In this document: positions 1 to 7,700 of the stretch, piece after piece
Layout: each line of letters begins with the position of its first letter
Numbering within the stretch: position 1 is the first letter of the stretch
Source: JAZGAE01 sp036475545
Lineage (GTDB): Bacteria; Pseudomonadota; Alphaproteobacteria; DATDPM01
DNA: 9,684 nt
Assembly: GCA_036475545.1 (NCBI GenBank)
Contig: JAZGAE010000019.1
Location: 1 to 9,684, forward strand
Direction: 5' to 3'
Program-made: the position numbers and the translations under genes
The notes under the pieces: model-generated
The model's database searches: none
What the model was told of the DNA's origin: nothing
What the model saw: only the letters and a program-made list of their open reading frames with translations

Positions 1-221
1 GTCAGGGCGCGCAGGCCGGAGCGGACCGTGGCCGCCATGTCCCTCTGCTGGGCCTTGCCCGAGGCGGCGAAGCCGAGCTCGATGTCGTCGACGCCGAGGC
101 GGTCGAGGGCCTGGGCGATCTCGATCCTCTTGGCGCGGGAAAACGCGATGCCGGGCTGCTGCTCGCCGTCGCGCAAGGTGGTGTCGTAGATCCGGACGTG
201 AGGCTTGGACGATGAGTTCAT
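1..221 (-). CDS. Isopropylmalate/homocitrate synthase-like enzyme (HMGL family), N-terminal part
   Basis: The gene starts at ATG 221-219 and runs out of the window after 73 full codons. Residues 13-24 read DTTLRDGEQQPG, the signature of the HMGL-like TIM-barrel family (2-isopropylmalate, homocitrate and citramalate synthases). Its Arg17 and Asp18 correspond to the substrate and metal-binding pair. A following IELGF (47-51) matches the second strand, usually written IE-x-GFP. These enzymes condense acetyl-CoA (or another acyl-CoA) with a 2-oxo acid. The start is supported by GGAAGG on the minus strand (bases 231-236), nine bases upstream, and no in-frame start lies just above it. The substrate cannot be told from 73 residues. 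The segment after GF reads AASGKAQQ instead of the usual P-x-x-S-x-x-D, so it may be a specialised cluster member and not housekeeping LeuA. Family assignment is firm, exact reaction unknown. Confidence 0.9.
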   Translation of the reverse strand, partial: MNSSSKPHVRIYDTTLRDGEQQPGIAFSRAKRIEIAQALDRLGVDDIELGFAASGKAQQRDMAATVRSGLRAL

Positions 222-400
222 GGCCGCATGCCTTCCGGCTCAAATCGAAGCGTTTCTCTCGCCGCCCCCGCCCGTGGTCACGGGCCCGACCGGAGAACCA
301 GCCCCGCTGGCGCAAGGGAACGGAGCGGGCGGCTGGACTTTACGCTTCGGCATCGCTCAAGAGCGGTCACTTCGGCTGCGCGAGGACCCATCGCTCACTC

Positions 401-434
401 AAAAGCCGGCGCCGGTTGTGCCGAAGCCGGCTCT
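401..434 (-). terminator. Possible intrinsic terminator or attenuator hairpin
   Basis: Read on the minus strand, AGCCGGC (432-426) and GCCGGCT (410-404) form a seven-pair, GC-rich stem around a 15-base loop, and the stem runs directly into four T residues (404-401). This has the form of a short rho-independent terminator. It could end transcription from the fusion gene whose stop codon is about 200 bases upstream, or act as an attenuator in the leader of the HMGL-type gene at 221. The T tract is short, so termination may be weak. Confidence 0.4.
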
Positions 435-455
435 GGCTGCCGCCGCGCGGCTTCG
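422..455 (-). promoter_or_regulatory. Inverted repeat competing with the terminator-like hairpin
   Basis: CGAAGCCG (plus 422-429) and CGGCTTCG (plus 448-455) are perfect eight-base inverted complements separated by 18 bases. In RNA from the minus strand the 429-422 arm overlaps the 5' arm (432-426) of the terminator-like hairpin, so the two structures are mutually exclusive. That is the arrangement expected of an antiterminator. The pairing is seen directly; a regulatory role is inference. Confidence 0.3.
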
Positions 456-601
456 CCCTACATATGATGACCACCCGGTTTTCTACCACTCCTATCCTAC
501 CCATAGGTTAATTTTCGTATCGTTCGCGCCCGCCCGAACGGGCCGAAAAGGCAGGGCGTCGACACGATCGAAGACCGTGATACCGCTTGCTCCGGAGCCG
601 C

Positions 602-619
602 CGGGGCGAATGCGCCCCG
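602..619 (-). terminator. GC-rich hairpin just downstream of the GNAT-PaaK fusion gene
   Basis: CGGGGCG and CGCCCCG flank a four-base loop, giving a perfect seven-pair stem beginning 11 bases past the TAG stop of the fusion gene. There is no T tract after it on the minus strand, so it is not a canonical intrinsic terminator. It may protect the 3' end of the transcript or contribute to factor-dependent termination. Confidence 0.3.
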
Positions 620-630
620 CGGTGGAGCCC

Positions 631-2808
631 CTAACCCGACTCCGGGGCCTCCCCCGGGAGGGACGCGCCGGCGGGCGCGGGCGCAGCCGGCGGCTCCTCC
701 CCCGGGTCCGCGGGGATGAAGTCCGAGGTGAACTTCTGAAACTTTCCGCTCGGGCTCGAAGGGATCTCGTCCACCTGCCTGATGGTGATCGGCGGCCCCT
801 TGCCTCCAACCTGCGCCCGCCAGGCTGCGGTGATCGGCTTCTCGAACTTTCCTGAAAGGGTCTCGGCCGCCACCACCCTGAGCTCGAAGGAATCGTCGCG
901 GAACTGGTGCAGCTGGTAGCGCCGCAGCTTCCGAACGAGGGCCAGGGGCAGCTCGTCGATCGCGTCGTCGACCGCTTCCACCCGGGCCAGCGTCCCGGGC
1001 GGACAGTAGGCGAAGTGACGGCTCCGACCCACCACGGCGCCGAAGGAGGGCAGCGTCCGCCCGCACGGGCAGGGGCCGTCCACCACTTCCGCCAAATCGC
1101 CGCTGTCATACCGGATCAAGGGCATGGCGGGGTTCGTGAGCCCGGTGACGACGAGACGGCCCACCTCGCCCGGTGCGCAGGGCTGGCCGTCGGCGTCGAC
1201 GATCTCCACCAGGCAGAACTCGGCGTGAACGTGGTAGCGGCCGCCTTCGGGACAGCGGGCGGCGACGATGCCGATCTCGTTGAGGCCGTAGTTCTCGTGG
1301 AGAGGGACGCCGAACGAGTCCTCGATGCGCCGGCGCATCCCGGGGGTGATTTGCTCGGCTATCCCCAAGAGCGCGCGCAGGCTCGCGGTACCGGCCTGCT
1401 CGCGGATGGTGAGGGCAAGGTGATCGAGGTTGTTCGACCAGGACAAGAGATAGTCCGGGTCGTGCCGCGCCAGCCATTCGACCTGCTCCTCTATTGAATT
1501 GGTGATGCCGAAGCCGACGAAGGGACCCGTTTGGAAATATTCGCCGACGTACTGCCAGGCAAGGGCGTGAAAGGTCCCGTCTCGCAGAACCGGCTTGCCG
1601 TCCCGGCCGGGCGGCATTTCCACGGGCTTGCGGATCGCGGCGAACCTGCGGGCCGGGTCGAAGCGGAACCAGCGCAGCTGACGTTGGGACAGGGCCACGT
1701 TGGAAAACACGGCGCTCGTCGCGGTCCGGAACACCTGGGCAGGAATCCCGGTGGTGCCCGAGGATCGGTACTCCCACACCTGCCTTTCGCCCTTCGGCAA
1801 GGTGCCGGGGCAAAGCCTTTTCCCCAGCCTTTGCAGATCGGACCTGGTGAGTACCGGGAGGCGAGGCAGGCTCTCTGTGTCCTCGAGCTCGGCGGGCGCC
1901 AGCCGCAGCCGTTCGGCCAGGTCGCGATAGTACGGGACCTCGGCGAACGCGAACCTGATCATTCTCGCCAGACCGCGGCGCCGGCGGGCGGCCTGCTCGT
2001 CCTCGGACAGGAACTCGTTCTCGACCAGCCTGTCGAAGCGGCGCATCGCCAGCCACCGTGGCTGGAGGATCCACCGGTGCTGCTCGTCCCACTCTTCGTC
2101 GAGGCGGCTGGACACGACCGGCGGGCCCGCCGTCGACGTGCCCTTGTACTTTTCACGGCGGCGCGCCAGTCCCGCCCGCCATTCTTCGCGCAACAGCCCC
2201 ATCAGGACGATGTCGCGCCAGCCGTCGGGAGGCACCCATTCGTGCTCCCGCAGGACGCCTTCTTCGCGGAGCCCGCCCAACTTGTTGAGCGCGATCGCCG
2301 AACGGTTGCCGCTGTAGACCCTGCCCACCAGCTTGTGCGCGCCCAAGGTCTCGAACAGGAAGTCCATCACCACGGCGGCGCCCCTGACCGCCGCCCGCTT
2401 GCCCCAGTAATCGCGATCGCCGATGACGACGGTGAGTGTGGCTACCTTGCTGGTCGGACTGCACTCGGCGGTGTAATAGCCGATGAGAAGGCCCGTTTCC
2501 TTGGTGAATATGCCGAGGTTGAACCTGGAGACGTTGTCGAAGCTCTCGACGTATTTAACCAGCTGCTTTCGCGTGAGGCCCCGCGGCATGGCGACGTAGT
2601 CCATGACCTTCGGGTCGTGGAACCAGCCGACGTAGCGGTCCGTGACGTCGGCAGGAGTTAGGGACCGGACGAGGAATCGTTCCGTCTCCAGGCGGACCGG
2701 CCGACCCGGTTTCCAGGTCGCGGGGGAGCCCGCGGCCGACGGCCTCTCGCCGCCCCCTTCGGCCGTTGCCGCGTTCGGATCGTTGCCCGCGATCTTGGGC
2801 TCAGACAT
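631..2808 (-). CDS. Fusion protein: GNAT N-acetyltransferase + PaaK/F390-synthetase-like ligase
   Basis: The predicted protein has 725 residues and two clear domains. Residues about 38-210 are a RimJ/RimL-type GNAT acetyltransferase: ETERFLVRSLTPAD at the start, IGDRDYWGKRAA (129-140) as the acetyl-CoA loop, and GNRSAIALNKLGG (167-179) as the usual N-x-x-A-I-x-x-x-x-K-L-G helix. The middle Gly of the usual W-G-K-G-x-A loop is Arg138. Residues about 235-697 are a PaaK/coenzyme F390 synthetase-like adenylate-forming ligase with SSGTTG (349-354), ENYGLNEIG (505-513), RYDSGD (566-571), a CPCGR cysteine motif (580-584) and the C-terminal lysine K689 in SPSGKFQ. The last 25 residues are Pro/Ala-rich. 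The ATG at 2808 is preferred because AGAGG lies five bases upstream; the GTG at 2811 is only two bases from it. PaaK-like enzymes form acyl-adenylates and usually CoA thioesters; neither substrate is known here. The family's usual length is about 430-450, so the 230-residue GNAT-plus-linker extension is real extra sequence. Confidence 0.9.
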   Translation of the reverse strand: MSEPKIAGNDPNAATAEGGGERPSAAGSPATWKPGRPVRLETERFLVRSLTPADVTDRYVGWFHDPKVMDYVAMPRGLTRKQLVKYVESFDNVSRFNLGIFTKETGLLIGYYTAECSPTSKVATLTVVIGDRDYWGKRAAVRGAAVVMDFLFETLGAHKLVGRVYSGNRSAIALNKLGGLREEGVLREHEWVPPDGWRDIVLMGLLREEWRAGLARRREKYKGTSTAGPPVVSSRLDEEWDEQHRWILQPRWLAMRRFDRLVENEFLSEDEQAARRRRGLARMIRFAFAEVPYYRDLAERLRLAPAELEDTESLPRLPVLTRSDLQRLGKRLCPGTLPKGERQVWEYRSSGTTGIPAQVFRTATSAVFSNVALSQRQLRWFRFDPARRFAAIRKPVEMPPGRDGKPVLRDGTFHALAWQYVGEYFQTGPFVGFGITNSIEEQVEWLARHDPDYLLSWSNNLDHLALTIREQAGTASLRALLGIAEQITPGMRRRIEDSFGVPLHENYGLNEIGIVAARCPEGGRYHVHAEFCLVEIVDADGQPCAPGEVGRLVVTGLTNPAMPLIRYDSGDLAEVVDGPCPCGRTLPSFGAVVGRSRHFAYCPPGTLARVEAVDDAIDELPLALVRKLRRYQLHQFRDDSFELRVVAAETLSGKFEKPITAAWRAQVGGKGPPITIRQVDEIPSSPSGKFQKFTSDFIPADPGEEPPAAPAPAGASLPGEAPESG

Positions 2809-2813
2809 CACTA

Positions 2814-2818
2814 CCTCT
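2814..2818 (-). promoter_or_regulatory. Ribosome binding site deciding the start of the fusion gene
   Basis: AGAGG on the minus strand sits five bases before ATG 2808-2806 and only two bases before GTG 2811-2809. It therefore favours the ATG start. Confidence 0.5.
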
Positions 2819-2841
2819 ATGTTGGCCGTCTATGTTGGCCG
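2816..2841. repeat. Perfect 13-bp tandem duplication in the fusion-gene leader
   Basis: TCTATGTTGGCCG occurs twice back to back (2816-2828 and 2829-2841) with no mismatch. The copy nearer the gene contributes part of the AGAGG ribosome binding site. It is most simply a slippage duplication, but it could also be a pair of direct binding sites. Confidence 0.9.
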
Positions 2842-2962
2842 CCGGGTGCCGTCCGCTGTCCGGTGCAACCCAGGTGTCGGGGCCACCGGACGGAGCCGGG
2901 CCACCCTTACGTGGTACGTCGGCGGCGCCCCCGTTCGCAATAGCTCTCAACAGGTCTCGTTA

Positions 2963-2968
2963 ATTGTA
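2963..2968 (-). promoter_or_regulatory. Possible -10 element upstream of the fusion gene
   Basis: TACAAT on the minus strand differs by one base from the consensus -10 hexamer and lies in the most AT-rich patch (about 2960-2975) of the 202-base gap between the reductase stop and the fusion-gene start. No good -35 is seen 17 bases upstream. It would give a leader of about 150 bases containing the 13-bp tandem repeat. Nothing else recognisable lies in the gap 2809-3010. Confidence 0.25.
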
Positions 2969-3010
2969 CGTTTATGGCCACCGTTTTCGTGCCGTGCCCA
3001 CGGATCGCGG

Positions 3011-3991
3011 TCACGCCGGGTAGCAGCCGGCCTCGCGGGCGCGTTGGCGCACCAGCGCAAGGATGGCGTCGAGACAGGGGGTCTCCACGCCGACGACGCG
3101 GCCCATCTCCTGGACCACGGTGACGATGGGGTCGATCTCCATCGGGCGGCCGCGCTCGAGATCCTGCAGCATGGAGGTGCGGTGCTCGCCGACCTCGGCG
3201 GTGCCCTCGATGCGGGCGTCCACGTCGAGCGGGAACTGGACGCCGAGCTTCTCCGCCACCGCCTGGGCCTCGAGCATGATGATGCGGCACAGCGCCCGCG
3301 TGCCCGGATCGCCGGCGATGGCCGCGAGCGTGCCGTGGGTGAGCACGCTCACCGGGTTGAAGGCGACGTTGCCCCACAGCTTCACCCAGATCTCGTCGCG
3401 GATGCGGGGGCGCACCGGCGCGCGGAAGCCGGCGGCGATCAGCACTTTGCTCAGCGCCAAAGCGCGTTCCGAGCGGCGGCCGTCCGGCTCCCCGAGGATG
3501 AGCCGGTCGCCGTAGGTGTGCCGGATCACCCCGGGCTCCACCATCTCGCAGGCCTGAAACAGGACGCAGCCGATCGCGCGCTCGGGCCCGATGCCGTCCC
3601 ACTGGCGGCCGCCGGGGTCGACGCTCTCGAGGCGCCGGTCCTGCCACGGCCCTTCGAGCTTGTAGAAGTACCACCAGGGGATGCCGTTCATCGCCGTGAC
3701 CACCGCGGTCCCCTCCCCGAGCAGGGGCTGCAGGGAGTCCACCACGGCCGGCCCGGCGTGGGCCTTGAGGGTCACGATGACGTGGTCCTGGGCGCCGACC
3801 TCTTCGGGGTCGTCGGTGCAGCGGGGATGCACCACGGCCTCATCGCCCCCGCTCAGGATCCTGAGCCCGCTTCGCTTCATCGCCGCCAAATGCGCGCCGC
3901 GCGCAATCAGCGTCACGTCCGATCCGGCCTGGGCGAGCCGGGCCCCTATGAGCCCGCCGATCGCGCCCGCGCCGAAGATACAGATCTTCAT
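3011..3991 (-). CDS. Ketopantoate reductase family (2-dehydropantoate 2-reductase-like) protein
   Basis: This 326-residue protein has the full length of the ApbA/PanE family, which reduces 2-oxo acids with NADPH. The N-terminal Rossmann loop is GAGAIGG (7-13). K76 in TLKAH, N102 in MNGIPWW, K204 in IWVKLWGN, N208, N212 and E285 in PMEID line up with the conserved cofactor, substrate and catalytic residues of ketopantoate reductase. The ATG at 3991-3989 is chosen because the family begins exactly at MKICIFGAGAIG; the 57-codon open extension upstream is only the preceding gene read in another frame. The ATG overlaps the stop of the phosphopantetheinyl transferase gene (ATGA), indicating translational coupling. 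The location in a biosynthetic operon suggests reduction of a cluster-specific 2-oxo acid, though a true pantothenate role cannot be excluded. Confidence 0.93.
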   Translation of the reverse strand: MKICIFGAGAIGGLIGARLAQAGSDVTLIARGAHLAAMKRSGLRILSGGDEAVVHPRCTDDPEEVGAQDHVIVTLKAHAGPAVVDSLQPLLGEGTAVVTAMNGIPWWYFYKLEGPWQDRRLESVDPGGRQWDGIGPERAIGCVLFQACEMVEPGVIRHTYGDRLILGEPDGRRSERALALSKVLIAAGFRAPVRPRIRDEIWVKLWGNVAFNPVSVLTHGTLAAIAGDPGTRALCRIIMLEAQAVAEKLGVQFPLDVDARIEGTAEVGEHRTSMLQDLERGRPMEIDPIVTVVQEMGRVVGVETPCLDAILALVRQRAREAGCYPA

Positions 3992-4770
3992 CGCCCGAGC
4001 CCCAGCTTCCCGGCCAAGCCGATGCGCTGCGGCTTGCCGGTGGGCCCCTTGGGGATCTCGGGCACGATCGCGATCCGGCGCGGCACCTTGAAGAAGGCCA
4101 GCCTTTCGGCGGCGAGCGCGCCGACGTGGCCCTCGCCGAGGACAAGGTGATGTAACGACCAACGCTTGGCCCGGCGCCGGTCGCCGTCGATTCTAATCAG
4201 CGCCGCCGCGTGCGGAGCGAGCGAGACCTCCACCCGGTCGGGGGCGAGCGCAACGCCCAGGCCAGTGGCCTTGATCACCGCCTCCTTGCGTGTCCAGCCG
4301 CGCAGGATCGCCGCGTCGCGATCGCTCTCCGGCAAGGCCACGAGCGCCGCCTTTTCCGACTGCGAGAAGGCCGCCTCCGCGATGCGCTCCGGCGCGACGC
4401 CGGGACGCGGCACCTCGACGTCGACGCCGACCTCGCCGCCGCGGGCGAGCGCCACCAGCATCACCCGCCCGGCATGCGAGAGGTTGAAGCGGAGCCCGTT
4501 CGGGCCCTTCTCGTCCGCAAGGAAGGGCTTGCCCCACGGGCCATAGCCGAAGACGAGCGATGCCGGCGCGCGCTCCAGATGGCGGGCGAGAACGGCCCGC
4601 AGGAGACCGCGGGCGGCGACGAAGCGCGCTAGGTGGGCCTCGAGGCGGAAGGCCGCGGCCCGCGCCCTCTCGTCCGGCGATAGAACCCGCCACAAGCTTT
4701 CGACCATGGGAAGCGGGAGGTCCAGCGAGACCATCCAAACCTGGATTCCCGAGGCCCGCGACACAGTCAC
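3988..4770 (-). CDS. Sfp-type 4'-phosphopantetheinyl transferase with an adenylation-domain-derived tail
   Basis: The enzyme moves the phosphopantetheine arm of CoA onto a carrier-domain serine, here most likely Ser559 of the adjacent NRPS-like protein. Motifs seen: GKPFL (80-84), FNLSHAG (95-101), GVDVE (115-119) with Mg-binding D117 and E119, and GWTRKEAVIKATG (158-170) with W159, K162, E163 and K167. The normal fold appears to end at the strand GHVGALAAE (214-222). From residue about 220 to 259 the protein continues into a segment 37/40 identical to residues 470-509 of the upstream adenylation domain, including FKVPRR and EIPKGPTGKPQR with its lysine K246, which has no known role in this family. 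At 260 residues the protein is longer than a typical Sfp-type enzyme by about that tail. The GTG start at 4770 overlaps the upstream stop (GTGA); the ATGA at the other end overlaps the reductase start. Confidence 0.93.
   Translation of the reverse strand: MTVSRASGIQVWMVSLDLPLPMVESLWRVLSPDERARAAAFRLEAHLARFVAARGLLRAVLARHLERAPASLVFGYGPWGKPFLADEKGPNGLRFNLSHAGRVMLVALARGGEVGVDVEVPRPGVAPERIAEAAFSQSEKAALVALPESDRDAAILRGWTRKEAVIKATGLGVALAPDRVEVSLAPHAAALIRIDGDRRRAKRWSLHHLVLGEGHVGALAAERLAFFKVPRRIAIVPEIPKGPTGKPQRIGLAGKLGLGR
3997..4118. repeat. Direct repeat copy 1: adenylation-domain segment at the end of the transferase gene
   Basis: This stretch matches 6624-6745 in the same orientation at a constant offset of 2,627 bases. 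By eye about 114 of 122 bases agree, with five of the mismatches clustered in one 15-base patch. It encodes the C-terminal tail of the phosphopantetheinyl transferase and ends within about 10 bases of the reductase start codon. Confidence 0.93.
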
Positions 4771-7700
4771 GCGCCCCGACCGGCCGTTCCGGCCTCGCTT
4801 GCAGCGCCGGCCTCGCCGGCGACCCGCAGCGCCGGCAGCTCAGAGAGTCGTTGGTCCGGGTGCCGGACGAAGCGCTCGAGCATGGCCTCGAAGTCGCCGA
4901 TCATGCCGGCGATCGTGTCCTCGTCGAACATGTCGACGTTGAAGGTAACGGGCAGCGTCAGGCCGTCGGGGCCGTCGAGCAGATCGAAGGTGAGGTCGAA
5001 GCGCCCGATGCCGTGGTCGTACTTGAACTCCTTGAAATAGAGATCGCCGGCCCGGTAGGCGGCGTCCGGGAAGTTGCGCAACTGGATGATCACCGGCGCC
5101 ACCGGGATGGTCGTTCCGGTCTCCTGGATTCCCAGGAGCTCCATGATCTTCGCGAAATGGAAATCCTGGTGAGACAATGCCCCCACGACGACGCGCATCG
5201 TGCGGGCGAGAAGCTCCCGCACGGTGGGATCGCCCGAGAGGTCGGTGCGCAGAACGAGGAGATTGACGAAGTACCCGAGGAGCCGCTTGAGCTCCGAGCG
5301 ATCACGGCCGGCGACGAGGCAGCCGAGCACGATGTCTTCCTGGCCGGAATGGCGATGCAGCATCGCCTGGAAAGCGGCTACGCAGGTCATGAAGAGGCTG
5401 ACGCCGGCCTCCCGGCTGAAGGCCCTGGCCGCCTCCGTCAGGGAACGCGAAAACTTGCGGGTAATGAGGTCGCAACGGTGACGGGGTATGTCCGGTCGCG
5501 GACGGTCCGTTGGCACGATGAGATCGGGGGGAGGGGGAGCGAGGCGCTCCGACCAATAGCGGGTCTGCTCGTCCAGGGAGGCGCCCTGCAACCGCTCGCG
5601 CTGCCACCAGGCGAAGTCGCCGTACTGAACGGCGAGGTCCGGAAGAGGAGAAGGGCGGCCGGCGGCGAAGGCCTCGTACACCGCTCCCAGCTCCCGCACC
5701 AGCACGCTCATGGACCAGCCGTCGAAGAAGAGGTGATGGATCGTGAGGATGAGGACGTGTTCCTCGTCGTCGAGCCGGGCGAGCCCGGCCCGCAACGCAG
5801 GCCAGCGCCCCGGATCGATGGGACCCGGGATCTGGGCCAGGGCGAGCCGGAGTGCCTCCTCCCGGCGCCGATCCGAAGGCAGCCCCGTCAAGTCGACGAC
5901 CGGAAGGGTCATGGGTTCGGGCGGAAGGATGACCTGGCTCCACGAGCCGTCCTCGCGGCGCACGACGGTGCGCAGCGTTTCGTGGCGGCGGATCATCTCA
6001 TCGAAGCTGCGCTGGAGCACCGAGACGTCGAGGGGGCCGATCAGGTGAATGGACGACGGCCGGTTCGACAACGGGTGGTCCGGCCACATGCGATCGAAGT
6101 TCAGCCGCCATTCCTGGTTGAACGAGAGAGGCGCGCGACGCGGGTCGGGCCGCTTGGTTATGGATTTCCCCACGACATCGGCGATCGGCAGGGAGGCAAT
6201 GGACTCCTGCTTGGCGGCGGGCACGCCGATTTTCCGATCCCCGGGCCCGGCGTCCGCCCGAAGTTGGGCGGACGGTTCCGAGGTCTCCGCGAAAATTTGG
6301 GTGGGCGGACCCTCCCCCTTCTCGCGGCCGCCAGGTCTGCCCGCCGCAAGGCGCTTTTCTTTTATGCGCGTTGCCATGTCGGCAATAGTAGGCGTGTCGA
6401 ACACGTCCAACAGCGTGATCTCCACTCTCAAGGCCTCGCGGATTCGTGTGACGAGCTGAGTGGCCAGCAACGAGTCCCCGCCGAGGTCGAGGAACCGGGC
6501 ACGCACGCCCACCTCGTCGAGGCACAGCACCTCGCGCCAGAGGCCGGCGAGCGCCGCTTCGAGGTCGCTGCGCGGGGGCGTCGTGTCGGCCTCGGTAGCG
6601 CCCGCCTCGGCCGCCCCGAGGCCGAGCCCCAGCTTCTCGGCCAAGCCGATGCGCTGCGGCTTGCCGGTGGGCCCCTTGGGGATCTCGGGCACGATGACGA
6701 GTCGCCGCGGCACCTTGAAGAAGGCCAGCCTCTCGGCGGCGAACGCCTTGATCTCGTCGGCAGTGGCCTCGGAGCCCTCCTCGAGCACCACCGCGGCGCC
6801 AACGTCTTCGCCGAGGGCCGGGTCCGGCACGGCGAAGGTGAGGGCCTCCGCCACCGCCGGGTGGGAAAGCAAGACCTCGTCCACCTCCCGGGGCGCGACC
6901 TTCTCGCCGCCGCGGTTGATGATCTCCTTGATGCGGCCGGTGATGGTGAGATAGCCGTCCTCGTCCAGCACCCCCTGATCCCCGGTGCGCAGCCAGCCCC
7001 CCACGAAGGCCCGCGAATTGGCTTCGGCGCCGTTGCCGTAGCCGCCCATGACGTTGGGGCCGCGGATCACGACCTCGCCGGGCTCGCCCGCCGGAAGGTG
7101 GCCGCCGTTGGCATCGACGACCGCGATCTCGGGCCCGGCGGCGGGGCCCACCGAGCCCGGCTTGCGCACCCCCGGCGGCAGCGGGTTGCTCGCCATCTGG
7201 TGGGCCGCCTCGGTCATCCCGTAGGACTCGATCACGGGCACGCCGAAGGTGGCCTCCAGGCCGTCCAAGACCCGGGGCGGCAACGGCGCCGAGGATGAGC
7301 GGATGAAGCGCAGGCTGTTGCGGGCGACGATCTCCCGGTTCCTCGCCGCCCGCGCCAGGATCGCCTGATGCATGGTCGGCACGGCCGTATACCAGGTCGG
7401 GCGGACCTCATCGAGCCAGGCGAAGAACTTGAGCGCGTTGAAGCCCGGCGTGCAGACGAGGCTTGCGCCGGCGCCGAGCGACGCGAGCGCCGCGGCGACC
7501 AGGCCGTGAATGTGAAAGAGCGGCAGGATGTTGAGGCACCGGTCTCGGCCCGAGAGCGCCAACGTCTCGGCGACGTTCCGCGCCGAGGCGAGCAGGTTGG
7601 CGTGGGTCAGCGGCACCAACTTCGGCCGCGCCGTGGTTCCCGAGGTGTGCAGCGCCAGGGCGACCTCGTCCGCCTCGGCGTAGCCGGTGGCCGCCGATGC

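Larger units (their letters stand above)
222..630. other. 409-bp non-coding gap and presumed leader of the HMGL-type gene
   Basis: I see no convincing gene here. Plus-strand frames are open for long stretches, as expected in GC-rich DNA, but their translations are low-complexity and match no family. The stretch holds a GC-rich hairpin just after the fusion gene (602-619), a comparatively AT-rich patch around 494-520 that could contain the promoter for the gene starting at 221 although no good -35/-10 pair stands out, and a cluster of inverted repeats at 401-455. The length of the gap suggests that the HMGL-type gene has its own leader. Confidence 0.5.

Noticed and set aside
367..504. 45-codon minus-strand frame in the leader of the HMGL-type gene, considered as a leader peptide
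   Set aside because: There is no ribosome binding site before its ATG and no run of leucine or other regulatory codons; it is Arg-rich like chance frames in this DNA.
3988..4130. Transferase tail explained as a frameshift or misread gene end
   Set aside because: The frame is continuous from the GTG start through the WTRKEAVIK motif into the tail, and the tail is in the same frame as its counterpart in the adenylation domain, so no frameshift is needed.
2642..4150. 502-codon open frame on the plus strand
   Set aside because: It is antisense to the reductase gene and crosses two gene ends and a non-coding gap, with no recognisable motif.
3992..4162. 57-residue N-terminal extension of the reductase
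   Set aside because: The extension is an Arg/Pro-rich translation of the transferase gene in another frame. The family starts at MKICIFGAGAIG, whose ATG is coupled to the preceding stop.
4560..7298. Very long open frame (912 codons) on the plus strand
   Set aside because: It lies opposite the transferase and NRPS-like genes, whose proteins have complete conserved motifs. The plus-strand translation is low-complexity and matches no family; long antisense frames are expected at this GC content.
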